The notes under the pieces were generated by a model. It worked only from the letters and a program-made list of their open reading frames with translations. It was not told where the DNA came from and did no database searches. Below are positions 31,960 to 40,706 of a DNA stretch of 48,311 nt, piece after piece. This DNA is from a virus. Numbering within the stretch: position 1 is the stretch's first letter; every line of letters begins with the position of its first letter. A program made the translations under genes and the position numbers. The DNA lies in IMG/VR virus record IMGVR_UViG_3300037635_001647, positions 1 to 48,311 of that record, one strand, 5' to 3'.

Positions 31960-33093
31960 TTAATTATTTTTGTTTTTACTCCTTATTCGCAAACCTCTTC
32001 CTGAGTCTGTACTAACCGCTCTTGCTTGAAACCCTTTCTGTGGAGATGATTGAGGTGTTTGCCTCAAATTCATATTAATGTTTTTACTTTTCTTCGAAAC
32101 ATCTCCTATGGCGTCTGCCTTTCCTTGCTCATAAAAATACTGAGCTAGTTTATCTGGGTTCATTGCTGCGTTTAATGCTTTGTGCCAACCTTGTGCATCA
32201 TTAACTAAACCATCTTCACCTATGTACTGATTTATAAAGCTCTGTACATTGACTTGTTTTGACTTAATCTCATTTGCATCACCAGACGAATAAATTACAT
32301 TCTTATCTCCAACCTTGAACTCAAAACCTTTGAACTCGGAGTTAAAAACCTCATCTGTTTTTTTCTGAAAGTACTCAGACTTTCTTTTGTTGGACTCTAC
32401 TTCAGTTTGAGCCTTTTGAACATATTCCTTGTAAGCATTGATTTCTTTAAGTTGTTCTTCCGAATACGAACCCCCACTTGACTCAAGAGGAGTTTTATAT
32501 GTTTCCGATAGCTTACTTAAATATTTCTTAGCTATTGCAAGTTCTCTTTTTTTAGATATATTTTTTTTCTTTATATCTCTATCATCATCCACTTCTTCAT
32601 CATAACCAAACTTATCTTCCATAAGATATTCAATATCTTCAGAATCTAAATCTGATTCAGTTAATGAGTAATATTCTTTTAGTATTTGATCATCTTCTAA
32701 ATTATCATAGCTTTTATTGGCTTTGATAAAATCTTCAAACCCTCTACCTGTTTCTTTCTTAAAGTCTAAATACTTAGAAACCTCATCAGGCAATGGACTG
32801 TTTTTTTCTTGTTCAGAAAACAATTCATCTACTGAAGAAATATCCTTGTTATATCTTTCTTTAATATAAGAAAGTACATCCTCATCTTTTATCTCTGGCA
32901 AATCAGCAACATCCTGTTCTGCCTTATTTTTTTCTACTGTTGTTTCTTCTACAACATTACTTGTTTCTGAAACATTTTCATTGACATCAGATACTTTTAG
33001 ACTTTCTTCGTGTTTATCTAAAAGATTCTGTTCAACTTCTTGTGTTGATTTCTCTTCTATAGGAGAAACCTCTTTTACTTGTTTGAATTCCAT
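31960..33093 (-). CDS. Scaffolding protein
   Basis: This is a very acidic, largely helical 377-residue protein encoded directly upstream of the capsid gene. The N-terminal 80 residues are Glu/Val/Asn-rich and probably disordered. The middle contains a coiled coil (EINAYKEYVQKAQTEVESNK) and the C-terminus is basic with low complexity (FQARAVSTDSGRGLRIRSKN), which in scaffolds binds the capsid inner surface. Sequence family is not recognised; composition, charge polarity and position support the call. Confidence 0.75.
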   Translation of the reverse strand: MEFKQVKEVSPIEEKSTQEVEQNLLDKHEESLKVSDVNENVSETSNVVEETTVEKNKAEQDVADLPEIKDEDVLSYIKERYNKDISSVDELFSEQEKNSPLPDEVSKYLDFKKETGRGFEDFIKANKSYDNLEDDQILKEYYSLTESDLDSEDIEYLMEDKFGYDEEVDDDRDIKKKNISKKRELAIAKKYLSKLSETYKTPLESSGGSYSEEQLKEINAYKEYVQKAQTEVESNKRKSEYFQKKTDEVFNSEFKGFEFKVGDKNVIYSSGDANEIKSKQVNVQSFINQYIGEDGLVNDAQGWHKALNAAMNPDKLAQYFYEQGKADAIGDVSKKSKNINMNLRQTPQSSPQKGFQARAVSTDSGRGLRIRSKNKNN

Positions 33094-33145
33094 TTGATTT
33101 TATTTTTGTAAAGTTAACATTTATTTAAATATATTATTTTAGGAT

Positions 33146-33277
33146 CTATATGTTACCGTATCTACGTTTATAAGTCCATATAATTTTTTTACTTCTACCT
33201 AAAACACTTTTCTTTTCAACCCTGTTATTAAAATCATCACGAGCTTGATTTAATTGAGGACCACTTAATTTTTGCAT
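33146..33277 (-). CDS. Small basic protein between portal and scaffold (43 aa)
   Basis: Eight bases after the portal stop an ATG opens a 43-residue frame: MQKLSGPQLNQARDDFNN at the start, then a Lys/Arg-rich region with VLGRSKKIIWTYKRRYG. Clean spacing, a clear charge pattern and the absence of any other gene in this 190-base gap support it. The remaining 33094-33145 is AT-rich with nothing recognised. It may be a head-completion or DNA-binding peptide, but function is unknown. Confidence 0.65.
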   Translation of the reverse strand: MQKLSGPQLNQARDDFNNRVEKKSVLGRSKKIIWTYKRRYGNI

Positions 33278-33284
33278 AACATTA

Positions 33285-35720
33285 TCACCTTGGTTCAAAC
33301 TCCGCTAAATCAAAACCATCTAAACTATCTTCCTTAGATTCGAAATTAACTGGAGCTAAATTATTTTTACGTTGTTGTATTAATTTTGATTGTTCAGTAT
33401 TTGCTTGACTTATTCTTTCAGCTTTTGCAGTTTCTCTCTGATTTTCTCTTTTAGACATTGCCTCTACTTCAACTCCTTTAAGTTTCATTTGTAGATCAAA
33501 CTCTAACTTCATTAACTCTGATTTTATAGAAGCCTCGCCTTGCATTTTCTGTACTTGAAATTGCATATCGCTCTGCTGTAATTGAACCTTAGCTTGTGTT
33601 TCTGCTTGTAGTTTTTGCATAGCTGCTTGAGCTGCCATTTGCTGAGACTGTTGATTTATTTGAGCCTGCTGTTGAGCTGCTGCTGCTTTTGCTTTTTCCT
33701 CTGCTTCTTGTTTTCTTTTTCTTTTTAATTTAAGAACTTGATTTGCAACCTTTAAGTTTTTAATCTCTCTAATATCAATAGCATCTTCTAAATTTATAGA
33801 ATCTCTTTGCAATGCCATTTGAATATTTTTTTCAAGCATTGCTTTTTCTTCTTCATCAGGAGTTACCTCAATAAAAATACCAAAGTCACTTAAATATAAA
33901 TTTGTTATTTCATTTAATACAGAAACATTGTATTTACCAATTTGGTTTATAAACTCTTCTTTAAAGTCAGCATACTCTAAAACATCAGCTATTCTTGATG
34001 ACAACGCAGTTGCTAAATTTTGAGTAATACTTAAACCTGCTTGTAATATATGTCTTGTAGCTGTATTACTATTTAATGCAGCCATTTTTTGTAATCCTAC
34101 TAATGAATTTTCATTAGGTAAAGATCCATCCCTAGCTTCGTTTAGACCAGTCACATCTCTCATCATATTTAAATAATGATTATATGTACCTATTAAACTT
34201 TGTATTTTAGATTGACCAGAACTAGCTGTTAATTGTTGAATTGGAACTTTAGCTTGATTGTAATCTCCATCTTGAGTATAACTTCTACCTATAACAGAAC
34301 CTGTTTGAAAATACATTCTTAATGCATCTTCTGGATTATAAGCAGCTCCAGTACCAAGGTCAACCTCGTTTAATCCATCTGCATCTATAAATACACCATC
34401 AGGTACAACCTTAGAAAGTACTTGCTGTAATTTTAAATGTGTAATCTGAATTAAATCAGCAAACGTAATCATACGTCTTACTAAAGATTCAACAACACCT
34501 TTATACATTCTAGGTGCGCAAGCTATATATTCTGGATATACATTTTGACTAGCTGATTGTGGTCGTGCCATATTTTCTGCCATTTCCCACTTCAGCATAA
34601 TGTTAGTACCCATAATCATAACTCCCTCGTACCATACATCAATAGTTTTAGAAACTTTTTTAAACTTACCCTCTTCCATCATTTCAACAGAAGGATTAAA
34701 ATCATCTGTTTTTTCAATAACCTTTTCAGCACCTACATTATTAATTTTCTTTTTATAAGTAAATGTGTTTGTGGTTTTGTAATTAAAAAATAAAACTGTA
34801 GCGCTATCTTTACTAAATAAACTATTATTATAAAACTGAGATGTATTGTGATAATCATACCAGCTTTGACTGTATTTAGAAATTTCTTCCATATCCTCTT
34901 TAGTAAGAGTTGGATCTATTTTCTTTAACTCAATTATTGGTAGTGTTTTAATTTCACCCCAATAAAAACAATCTTTAAAGTGAGGATCTTCAGTATAGCT
35001 ATAAACTAAATTAGCTGGATCTACATAATCTATTTTTATTCCATCACCAGGTAAAAAAGAATGTCTAGCTACAGATATACCTAAAACTGTTTGATCGTAA
35101 TCTAAACGTCTTTTTATTTCTAAGTATTTATTTTCTTCAAATACAGTATTTATAGCTTCTTCTTCTGCCACTTCTATTGATGGCTTATATTTCATTTGCA
35201 TATGTAGAGCCAATTCCTCACTATCGTTAGGCAACTCATCTACATTACTAGAAAAAGCATTAACATCAAAATCTTTATTAACTTGTGTAATTAATTCTTT
35301 AGAAGCCATATCAGCAGCTATCATACGCTGATATTCATTTCTTCTATCCATAGACATAGCATCTTGTGCATATGCTTTTACTTGAAATATCCTATCTGAC
35401 ATTCCATTAACAACAATATCTACAAACTTTGGAATTATAGGAACAGGAGTCCAGTCAAGGTTTAGGTAACTTAAATCGCCATCTACCGCCAACTCGTTCT
35501 TGTATTTAGATACAGACTGTTCGCCTCTAGCATAAAGTCTTAATCTATGAAAGTCTCCCCATTGATTGTAAAACCTATTTGTATTTCCGTCTTTTCTAAA
35601 CCACTCGTATTGTATGGCTTGCCCTATTTGTAATCCAAACTCTAGAGTCTTCTTTGTTGAATCAGAAACAAACTGACTTGGAAAACCCATAGGATTAATG
35701 TCTATTTTTACATCTTGCAT
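33285..35720 (-). CDS. Portal protein
   Basis: The 811-residue protein has blocks typical of portals of crAss-like and related podoviruses: LEFGLQIGQAIQYEWFRKDG, FHRLRLYARGEQSVSKYK and LSYLNLDWTPVPIIPKFVDI followed by VNGMSDRIFQVKA. A helical stem region contains GLNEARDGSLPNENSLVG. The last 130 residues form a long Gln/Ala/Lys-rich coiled coil (AQQQAQINQQSQQMAAQAAM), as in portals with an extended internal barrel. It makes the dodecameric DNA channel at one vertex. Its start is one base from the TerL stop. Confidence 0.85.
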   Translation of the reverse strand: MQDVKIDINPMGFPSQFVSDSTKKTLEFGLQIGQAIQYEWFRKDGNTNRFYNQWGDFHRLRLYARGEQSVSKYKNELAVDGDLSYLNLDWTPVPIIPKFVDIVVNGMSDRIFQVKAYAQDAMSMDRRNEYQRMIAADMASKELITQVNKDFDVNAFSSNVDELPNDSEELALHMQMKYKPSIEVAEEEAINTVFEENKYLEIKRRLDYDQTVLGISVARHSFLPGDGIKIDYVDPANLVYSYTEDPHFKDCFYWGEIKTLPIIELKKIDPTLTKEDMEEISKYSQSWYDYHNTSQFYNNSLFSKDSATVLFFNYKTTNTFTYKKKINNVGAEKVIEKTDDFNPSVEMMEEGKFKKVSKTIDVWYEGVMIMGTNIMLKWEMAENMARPQSASQNVYPEYIACAPRMYKGVVESLVRRMITFADLIQITHLKLQQVLSKVVPDGVFIDADGLNEVDLGTGAAYNPEDALRMYFQTGSVIGRSYTQDGDYNQAKVPIQQLTASSGQSKIQSLIGTYNHYLNMMRDVTGLNEARDGSLPNENSLVGLQKMAALNSNTATRHILQAGLSITQNLATALSSRIADVLEYADFKEEFINQIGKYNVSVLNEITNLYLSDFGIFIEVTPDEEEKAMLEKNIQMALQRDSINLEDAIDIREIKNLKVANQVLKLKRKRKQEAEEKAKAAAAQQQAQINQQSQQMAAQAAMQKLQAETQAKVQLQQSDMQFQVQKMQGEASIKSELMKLEFDLQMKLKGVEVEAMSKRENQRETAKAERISQANTEQSKLIQQRKNNLAPVNFESKEDSLDGFDLAEFEPR

Positions 35721-37967
35721 TTACCTTATAATTTTGCTGTAACTTCCCTTATTGTCATATCTTGCAAAGTTAAACTTTATTTTTGACTCTTTTTTAACGG
35801 CTTGATACAAATGCTTTTGTATAGCCATTAATGCTAACCCAGAACTAATTGTTGCATCAAACTTAGTTCTATTGTTAATATCAAACCTAGCCCAATCCTC
35901 TAAAGTACGACTAAAATACATATTTCCAATTAAATCAGGGTCTCTATAATCTCCACTAAAATCAATTCCTACATATTTTTCTATATAAGATTCTATAGCA
36001 GCAGCGTGAGACTGCTTAACATCTTCACTTGAATTTGGTATACCTCCTAGTTCTTTTTCAGTTCTAGATAATTTATTATATGCTTTATCAGGTCTATTAA
36101 TACTATACCCTCTATAACCTCTGTTTTTAAAATGATATAATAATCTAGGTTTATTATTCTCAACTAAAATAGGCATACCATAAAATACACAAGCCATTAA
36201 TACTTCTTCAAAAAATATTTCAGCAGTTTGTGGACGAGCTACATATTCTAAAAAAAACTCATTACTAGGAGCATCATCCATATTAAACCTAGTAACTCCG
36301 TGAAGAGCGCCATTAGATCCTCCACCTCCAACAGTTCCTGATATATCATAACTATCACAACCAAATGCACCTATATGATCATTGCCTGGGTATTTTCTGC
36401 CGTTCTTAATATAACTATTATTTTGCAATTGTTTTTTAGGTGTCCAGGAAATTAAAAACCTACCTCTAGTGTCTGGACTCCATAAAACCTCTCCATCTTT
36501 AATACCATTCTTCCAACTAAAATTACCTCTAGTTAAAAATCTGTCTTTTATTAAAGAATCATTGTAGTCTATTTGCTGATATATTTTTGTTAAGTTAAAC
36601 AAAGATTGTTTACTCTCATCTCTAAATGCGTGTGACTCTGTTCTTGGGAATTGTCTATAAAATTCATTTAATGCATCTGCATCATTTTTTAAAGAGTCTA
36701 CCTCATTTTGCCAATAGTTAATAGCTCCTTTAGTAATCATTTCCCCATCAATACCCAGCTTGGGTAATTTCGGGTTTTCTAAAACTGGCATACCATAAAT
36801 ATCAATAAACCCCTCCATATTATACTCCATTGGGACGAAAAGGGAATATAACCCGCTTTTAGTTTGACCATTTGAGTTTCTTTGATTTGTTGAAGAATCG
36901 TTATATAATTTTTTAAAGTTGTTACCTCCCTTGTCTAATGCATTAGATGTAGATCCCATCATACACTTTCCAATAATTTTACTACCTAATCGTAAACAAG
37001 TTTTAGTTACCCTCCAGTTATTTAAAATATTACTTGGTTTTTCCCATTTACCACTTTCATCGTGAACAAGTAGTTTTAGTTTTTCACCATCATAAGAGTT
37101 GTCTCCTGTATTTTTCCAGTCAATAGTTGTATCTAGTCCCTCTATCTGTTCTTCATCCTCTTCATACATATTTTTTTTAGTAATCTTGGAGGCTGGCACA
37201 CGATAAGCTAATTCTGTTTTAGGCTTATCCATACCATCTTGAACTGGTTTAAAAAAGAAAGGGTAATTGTTAGATATTGGAACTACTTTATCAGTAAACA
37301 TTTTTTTTGCATCAGCTCCTGTTTTAGATAAAATACCTATCCTAGAATCTTTAGATATTGTAGCTATATTAGCACATTCCTCACTACCCATATATGAGAA
37401 TCCAGAACGTCTAATTTTTAAATAGCATATACCAAAGCTTCTTTTATCTGCTTTACAAGCTTCCCAATAAATATAAAAAATTCTATTTGCTTCCCTAAAA
37501 TCTGGTAATCCAATATCAATTTTAGTCCACTGCAAATACATATAATGAGAGCCAGTAATATAAGTAGGCTTACCATTATTCATAAACCAAAAACCTTCAT
37601 CTCTTTTATCAAACTCCGACTCAATATATTCTACCCACTGATTTTTAAAATTAGGTGAGGTTTGATTCCATTGAAAGATTGTTGGTATTTTTTTAAGCAA
37701 AGAAGGAACTTCAAATGATTCCCAGTATTGTTCTGATTTAGTTTCAGATCTTTTGTATATTTTCTTTGGTCTCTCAGGTAAAGCAATTGCTAAACCATTT
37801 ATAGAAATAACATCTGATATTTTTCCAGTTTTAGATATTACAACAACATTATATTTTTCATTATACCCGTACTCCCAGTTTTTAGCTTTGTTTTTATTTG
37901 TAACAATACTTTTTGGTATGTAGTTTGGTAACTTTACATATAAGCTATTTTGATCTTCTTTCTGCAA
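35721..37967 (-). CDS. terL: Terminase large subunit (TerL)
   Basis: The 748-residue packaging motor shows a Walker A-like YLKIRRSGFSYMGSE (core near 186-192), Walker B LLVHDESGK with D303-E304, and a C-terminal RNase H-like nuclease beginning GAFGCDSYDISG with D538. The nuclease continues with PILVENNK and a late SSEDVKQSHAAAIES region. The RRSGFS form of Walker A is typical of crAss-like and related terminases. ATP hydrolysis in the N-domain drives DNA into the prohead and the C-domain cuts the concatemer. It overlaps the small upstream gene by 23 bp and directly precedes the portal gene. Confidence 0.9.
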   Translation of the reverse strand: MQKEDQNSLYVKLPNYIPKSIVTNKNKAKNWEYGYNEKYNVVVISKTGKISDVISINGLAIALPERPKKIYKRSETKSEQYWESFEVPSLLKKIPTIFQWNQTSPNFKNQWVEYIESEFDKRDEGFWFMNNGKPTYITGSHYMYLQWTKIDIGLPDFREANRIFYIYWEACKADKRSFGICYLKIRRSGFSYMGSEECANIATISKDSRIGILSKTGADAKKMFTDKVVPISNNYPFFFKPVQDGMDKPKTELAYRVPASKITKKNMYEEDEEQIEGLDTTIDWKNTGDNSYDGEKLKLLVHDESGKWEKPSNILNNWRVTKTCLRLGSKIIGKCMMGSTSNALDKGGNNFKKLYNDSSTNQRNSNGQTKSGLYSLFVPMEYNMEGFIDIYGMPVLENPKLPKLGIDGEMITKGAINYWQNEVDSLKNDADALNEFYRQFPRTESHAFRDESKQSLFNLTKIYQQIDYNDSLIKDRFLTRGNFSWKNGIKDGEVLWSPDTRGRFLISWTPKKQLQNNSYIKNGRKYPGNDHIGAFGCDSYDISGTVGGGGSNGALHGVTRFNMDDAPSNEFFLEYVARPQTAEIFFEEVLMACVFYGMPILVENNKPRLLYHFKNRGYRGYSINRPDKAYNKLSRTEKELGGIPNSSEDVKQSHAAAIESYIEKYVGIDFSGDYRDPDLIGNMYFSRTLEDWARFDINNRTKFDATISSGLALMAIQKHLYQAVKKESKIKFNFARYDNKGSYSKIIR

Positions 37968-38220
37968 ATCCTTGAGACGTATTATTATTTGGTTTAGTTA
38001 CTCCTTCTATTAAATTTTTTTCTTCCTCTATTCTAGTTAATATTTCAAAAGCATCAAATATTGCTAATTTTTTTGTAGCTGCTGCATTTTTTAATTTATC
38101 AGCGGCTAACTCATCATCTTCTCCATACTTTATAATATGCTCTTCAGCAACCTTAATAAGTTGCATAACAGCTTTTTCACCAGCCTTTATTATTTGTAAC
38201 TTTATTTCTTTTACGTCCAT
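37945..38220 (-). CDS. Small helical protein upstream of TerL (candidate small terminase subunit)
   Basis: The 91 residues are almost entirely helical (IKLQIIKAGEKAVMQLIKVA, then LAADKLKNAAATKKLAIFDA) and end in a short basic motif SQGFAERRSK. The gene overlaps terL by 23 bp, the usual place for terS. It is shorter than typical TerS proteins and no helix-turn-helix is obvious, so the identity rests on position. The GFAERRSK end looks conserved in related phages as I recall them, and could contact TerL. Confidence 0.45.
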   Translation of the reverse strand: MDVKEIKLQIIKAGEKAVMQLIKVAEEHIIKYGEDDELAADKLKNAAATKKLAIFDAFEILTRIEEEKNLIEGVTKPNNNTSQGFAERRSK

Positions 38221-38221
38221 A

Positions 38222-38785
38222 TTATAAAACCATAGTTATATTGTTTGTAAACATCCTATATAGTTTTTCTTCTTCTACAATAAAAGGATATTCGCTTTCA
38301 GGCTCAAAACAAATAGTATCACCTTCTTTTAATCCTTTTTCTAATAGCTCAGAATTTATATATTTTATAATACCAGTTAATGGTTCTTCAGTATTAGAAC
38401 CTTTAATATAAGAATCTTTTTTTAATATTGGTTTTATCATTACATATTTAGAATGACATTTCCATTTATCATTATGCTTAAACATAAAAAACTGATCCTC
38501 TTCTATAAAAAATAAATCGTCTTTAAAAAAACTTTTACCGCTTTTTTGACGACCTTTCATATCATTATAAAATTTAAAAACATTATGGTGAACTAGTAAA
38601 ATATCACCTGGAGTAATTTCTCCCTTGTAATTTATTGGAGTACTGACAACTTTTGCAAACCTGTTGGAAACGGTATGATCTTCTTTGGACGAACTCATTA
38701 TTAAGTTCACATCCCCTATCTTCTTTACATTATCATACCTTCTTCCATTGTAAGGTTTTACAATGAAATAAAAAGGTGACTTCAT
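38222..38785 (-). CDS. Duplicated GroES-like cochaperonin-fold protein (187 aa)
   Basis: Two halves each show a GroES-like barrel pattern. The first has RFAKVVSTPINYKGEITPGD, then ILLVHHNVFKFY and DLFFIEEDQFFMF. The second has LTGIIKYINSELLEKGLKEG, then DTICFEPESEYPFIVEEEKL and YRMFTNNITMVL. This repeats the GroES order of a glycine turn (x-GD), a strand, the acidic E-E/D-(K/Q) hairpin and a final V-(L/V) strand. A loop with KGRQKSGKSFFKDD in the first half may be the chaperonin-contacting mobile loop. T4 gp31 is a precedent for a phage cochaperonin used for capsid folding. It lies in the packaging/morphogenesis cluster. Similarity is by eye only. Confidence 0.6.
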   Translation of the reverse strand: MKSPFYFIVKPYNGRRYDNVKKIGDVNLIMSSSKEDHTVSNRFAKVVSTPINYKGEITPGDILLVHHNVFKFYNDMKGRQKSGKSFFKDDLFFIEEDQFFMFKHNDKWKCHSKYVMIKPILKKDSYIKGSNTEEPLTGIIKYINSELLEKGLKEGDTICFEPESEYPFIVEEEKLYRMFTNNITMVL

Positions 38786-39009
38786 TAGAAATTTATATTA
38801 TATTCAATTGAAATAGGAATATTAGAATTAAATTCTTTCCACAAAAAAACTTCATTAGATTTTTCAATCCAAATTTTATAAGAATTTATATTTGCTTCTT
38901 TTTGAATTAAATGAATTTTATAATTTCCGCCAAGAACTTCTTGTCCAGCTATGTAATGCATAGCACTAGACTTATAGTCTGCTCCTATAGAAATTTTTCT
39001 AATATCCAT
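38785..39009 (-). CDS. Hypothetical protein (74 aa)
   Basis: A small beta-rich protein with MDIRKISIGADYKSSAMHYI at the start, a GGNYKIHLIQ strand and the end SIEYNINF. Its stop overlaps the GroES-like gene's start by one base, so the two are coupled. The pattern of short strands with ISIGxDYK resembles small conserved phage proteins from morphogenesis clusters, but no function is known. Confidence 0.65.
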   Translation of the reverse strand: MDIRKISIGADYKSSAMHYIAGQEVLGGNYKIHLIQKEANINSYKIWIEKSNEVFLWKEFNSNIPISIEYNINF

Positions 39010-39013
39010 TTAA

Positions 39014-39526
39014 TTAAAATGTAGAATCTAATTTTAATTTTCTGTAAGTAATATTTATGTAAAGAGTACCATCTCCAGTTGTAGCATTTCCACCTGATAA
39101 AGTTATAGGTGTATCAGCAGCTAATATGCCACTAACAGGTTGTATTTTATACACTACATCTGATGTTGAATTTAATATTGATTGAGGTATTGTACCAGCA
39201 ACATAAGATCCTATTTTTAAACTAGCATCCGAAGAAAAATCAAAAACAGTAGTGTTAAAATCCATAAACACAGAAACATTTGTAATGTCATATGTATATC
39301 CTTCACCAGGTGAGGCTATAATTGTATATGGAGTTGATAAAACTTGCAAGTTAGCTGGTGAAATTGAAACACTAACTTTTACTGTATCTACTCCTAAGTA
39401 AGACTGTAAGTTACTTATAGAACAGTTTTTTGTTGCGTTGTCATTTTCAGCATCTGTCAATATAAAATAATCTGCACCGTCTGGAGTTATTATTGGATAT
39501 GATGATGTGTTGCTAATTCTTGCCAT
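39014..39526 (-). CDS. Virion appendage protein (170 aa)
   Basis: The N-terminus ISNTSSYPIITPDGADYFIL followed by TDAENDNATKNCSISNLQSYL is a motif I associate with the attachment region of phage head-fiber or tail-fiber proteins (a YP-x-DYxxxTD strand pair then a TKN-x-S-x-L helix). The rest is beta-rich with a glycine-rich C-terminal part and no membrane segment. It is encoded with other appendage genes. A trimeric decoration or fiber adaptor is the most likely role. Confidence 0.55.
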   Translation of the reverse strand: MARISNTSSYPIITPDGADYFILTDAENDNATKNCSISNLQSYLGVDTVKVSVSISPANLQVLSTPYTIIASPGEGYTYDITNVSVFMDFNTTVFDFSSDASLKIGSYVAGTIPQSILNSTSDVVYKIQPVSGILAADTPITLSGGNATTGDGTLYINITYRKLKLDSTF

Positions 39527-39536
39527 AAATATTTTT

Positions 39537-39794
39537 TTATTTTACAACCTCTGCTGTTTCAGCTGGTTTATTCTCTTTTACTTCTCCAGTTGCTAAATCA
39601 ATAACAGAATTAGCTCCGTACTTTTCTGACAACTCTTTTTCAACAGATGAAAACTTTTCTCTTATTGTGTCCAAGTCTTTAGTATATAAAACTTGTTGAT
39701 AAACTGAATCAGCTAATTTTAGTTTTACCTGAGTAAATTCTTGATTAAGAGCTTGTAAATTTTGTAACTCTTCTGGTGTTAAATTTTTTGACAT
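39537..39794 (-). CDS. Small coiled-coil protein (85 aa)
   Basis: The sequence is a long coiled coil: LTPEELQNLQALNQEFTQVK, then LDTIREKFSSVEKELSEKYG, followed by a short strand-turn SVIDLATGEVKENKP and an acidic end. The helix-plus-IDLATGE layout recurs in small marine phage proteins near appendage and morphogenesis genes. Its role is unknown; a chaperone or trimerisation factor is possible. A promoter-like TATATTTG box lies about 30 bases upstream of its start. Confidence 0.65.
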   Translation of the reverse strand: MSKNLTPEELQNLQALNQEFTQVKLKLADSVYQQVLYTKDLDTIREKFSSVEKELSEKYGANSVIDLATGEVKENKPAETAEVVK

Positions 39795-39823
39795 TTTAGA
39801 TTATTTTAGATTAAATTTATATA

Positions 39824-39859
39824 CAAATATAATAAATATTATTTATTCATCGTCAACAA
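39824..39859 (-). promoter_or_regulatory. Candidate Bacteroidetes promoter (TTG-22 nt-TATATTTG)
   Basis: The - strand has TATATTTG (39824-39831) preceded at 22 bases by TTG (39854-39856, within GTTGTTGAC). This fits the -33/-7 layout of Bacteroidetes promoters and drives toward the coiled-coil gene and the packaging cluster. The 48-base gap is long for this operon. Confidence 0.5.
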
Positions 39860-40334
39860 CTTCCTCTTCATCTTCTAAACCATCGTTAATAGTATTATCC
39901 CATAATCCCATTTCTTGGTCATTATCAATTATAGTTTGTAGATGTTCTTCCGTTTCTGGTTCTGGCTCTGTAGTAGGAGGTGGTGTAGGTGGTTGTGGAT
40001 TCATCCAGGTAAAATACAAATCTTCATTTACAGGTGTGATTTGAGACTCTATATTTGCAGCTATACTTGACTGCATTGCAGGAACATCTAATGATCCTTC
40101 TAACCATCCAATAACTACGTTTTCAAAAGCTTCAGTATCTTCATACGGAGTAAAAGGATCGCCTGCTACATACGTGTAACTTTGCGTTCCAATATTAGTT
40201 GACGAGTATGTTTTACCTCCAGACTCTTCAGACCCTGTGTACCTATAATGTACTGTGTAGATTACGTTGTCTTGTCCCTCTGATTGAATGTGAGCGTTCA
40301 TCGCTGGTATCTCCCACTTGTAAATAATTGCCAT
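39843..40334 (-). CDS. Conserved phage protein with acidic tail (163 aa)
   Basis: The ATG at 40334 (MAIIYKWEIPAMNAHI) is preferred over an upstream in-frame ATG that would add 12 residues overlapping a promoter-like box. The first 110 residues form a beta-rich domain with VIYTVHYRYTGSE, GTQSYTYVAGDPFTPYEDTE and VVIGWLEGSLDVPAMQSSI. I recognise this domain from marine phages. A proline-rich linker (NPQPPTPPPTTEPEPE) leads to a strongly acidic tail ending EEEVVDDE. It is probably virion-associated; function is unknown. Confidence 0.7.
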   Translation of the reverse strand: MAIIYKWEIPAMNAHIQSEGQDNVIYTVHYRYTGSEESGGKTYSSTNIGTQSYTYVAGDPFTPYEDTEAFENVVIGWLEGSLDVPAMQSSIAANIESQITPVNEDLYFTWMNPQPPTPPPTTEPEPETEEHLQTIIDNDQEMGLWDNTINDGLEDEEEVVDDE

Positions 40335-40359
40335 TGATTTTTTTATTAATTCATTTGTA

Positions 40360-40367
40360 CAAATATA
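40360..40367 (-). promoter_or_regulatory. Possible promoter -7 box (TATATTTG)
   Basis: The reverse complement gives TATATTTGTAC, a TAnnTTTG box 26 bases upstream of the start at 40334. No TTTG at the proper -33 distance was found, so the call is weak. Confidence 0.35.
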
Positions 40368-40384
40368 CAAATTTTAATTATATA

Positions 40385-40696
40385 TTATGGAGCGCACAAT
40401 CCAACAGATGTGCAAACACCGCTTACTACTCTATAATAAGAAAATACATTGCTACCGCTTCCAACCGTATAAAATCCATTTGAAGTTGCTGTTGTTCCTG
40501 CAGCATTATCATAAACATTATCATTTACTTGAGGGCTTGTACCTGAACCATCGTGATACTTAGTTGTATTCACAATTTGCGTACATATAAACTTTACATC
40601 GGTTTGTCCTGAACCAGAACTAAATGATGTTAATGTTGCACAGTCTTTATCGTAACCGTACCAATCTGAAAATCTATATGGATAAGCTATAGGCAT
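40385..40696 (-). CDS. Small appendage protein with Cys-motif repeat unit (103 aa)
   Basis: The start MPIAYPYRFSDWYGYDKDC is an attachment-type N-terminus, followed by a beta-rich region. Its second half (VNDNVYDNAAGTTATSNGFY, then TVGSGSNVFSYYRVVSGVC) matches one unit of the repeat in the 21910-22833 protein: a Y-x-D strand, an NGFY turn, a Y-Y-R strand and terminal Cys residues. Short length and position beside the fiber gene suggest a tail-tip or baseplate-like appendage. Confidence 0.6.
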   Translation of the reverse strand: MPIAYPYRFSDWYGYDKDCATLTSFSSGSGQTDVKFICTQIVNTTKYHDGSGTSPQVNDNVYDNAAGTTATSNGFYTVGSGSNVFSYYRVVSGVCTSVGLCAP

Positions 40697-40706
40697 AATT
40701 TAAATT

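Noticed and set aside
40335-40370. Longer N-terminus (12 more residues) for the protein at 39843-40334
   Set aside because: The extension overlaps a TATATTTG box and lacks the MAIIYKWE-type start; the internal ATG at 40334 fits better.
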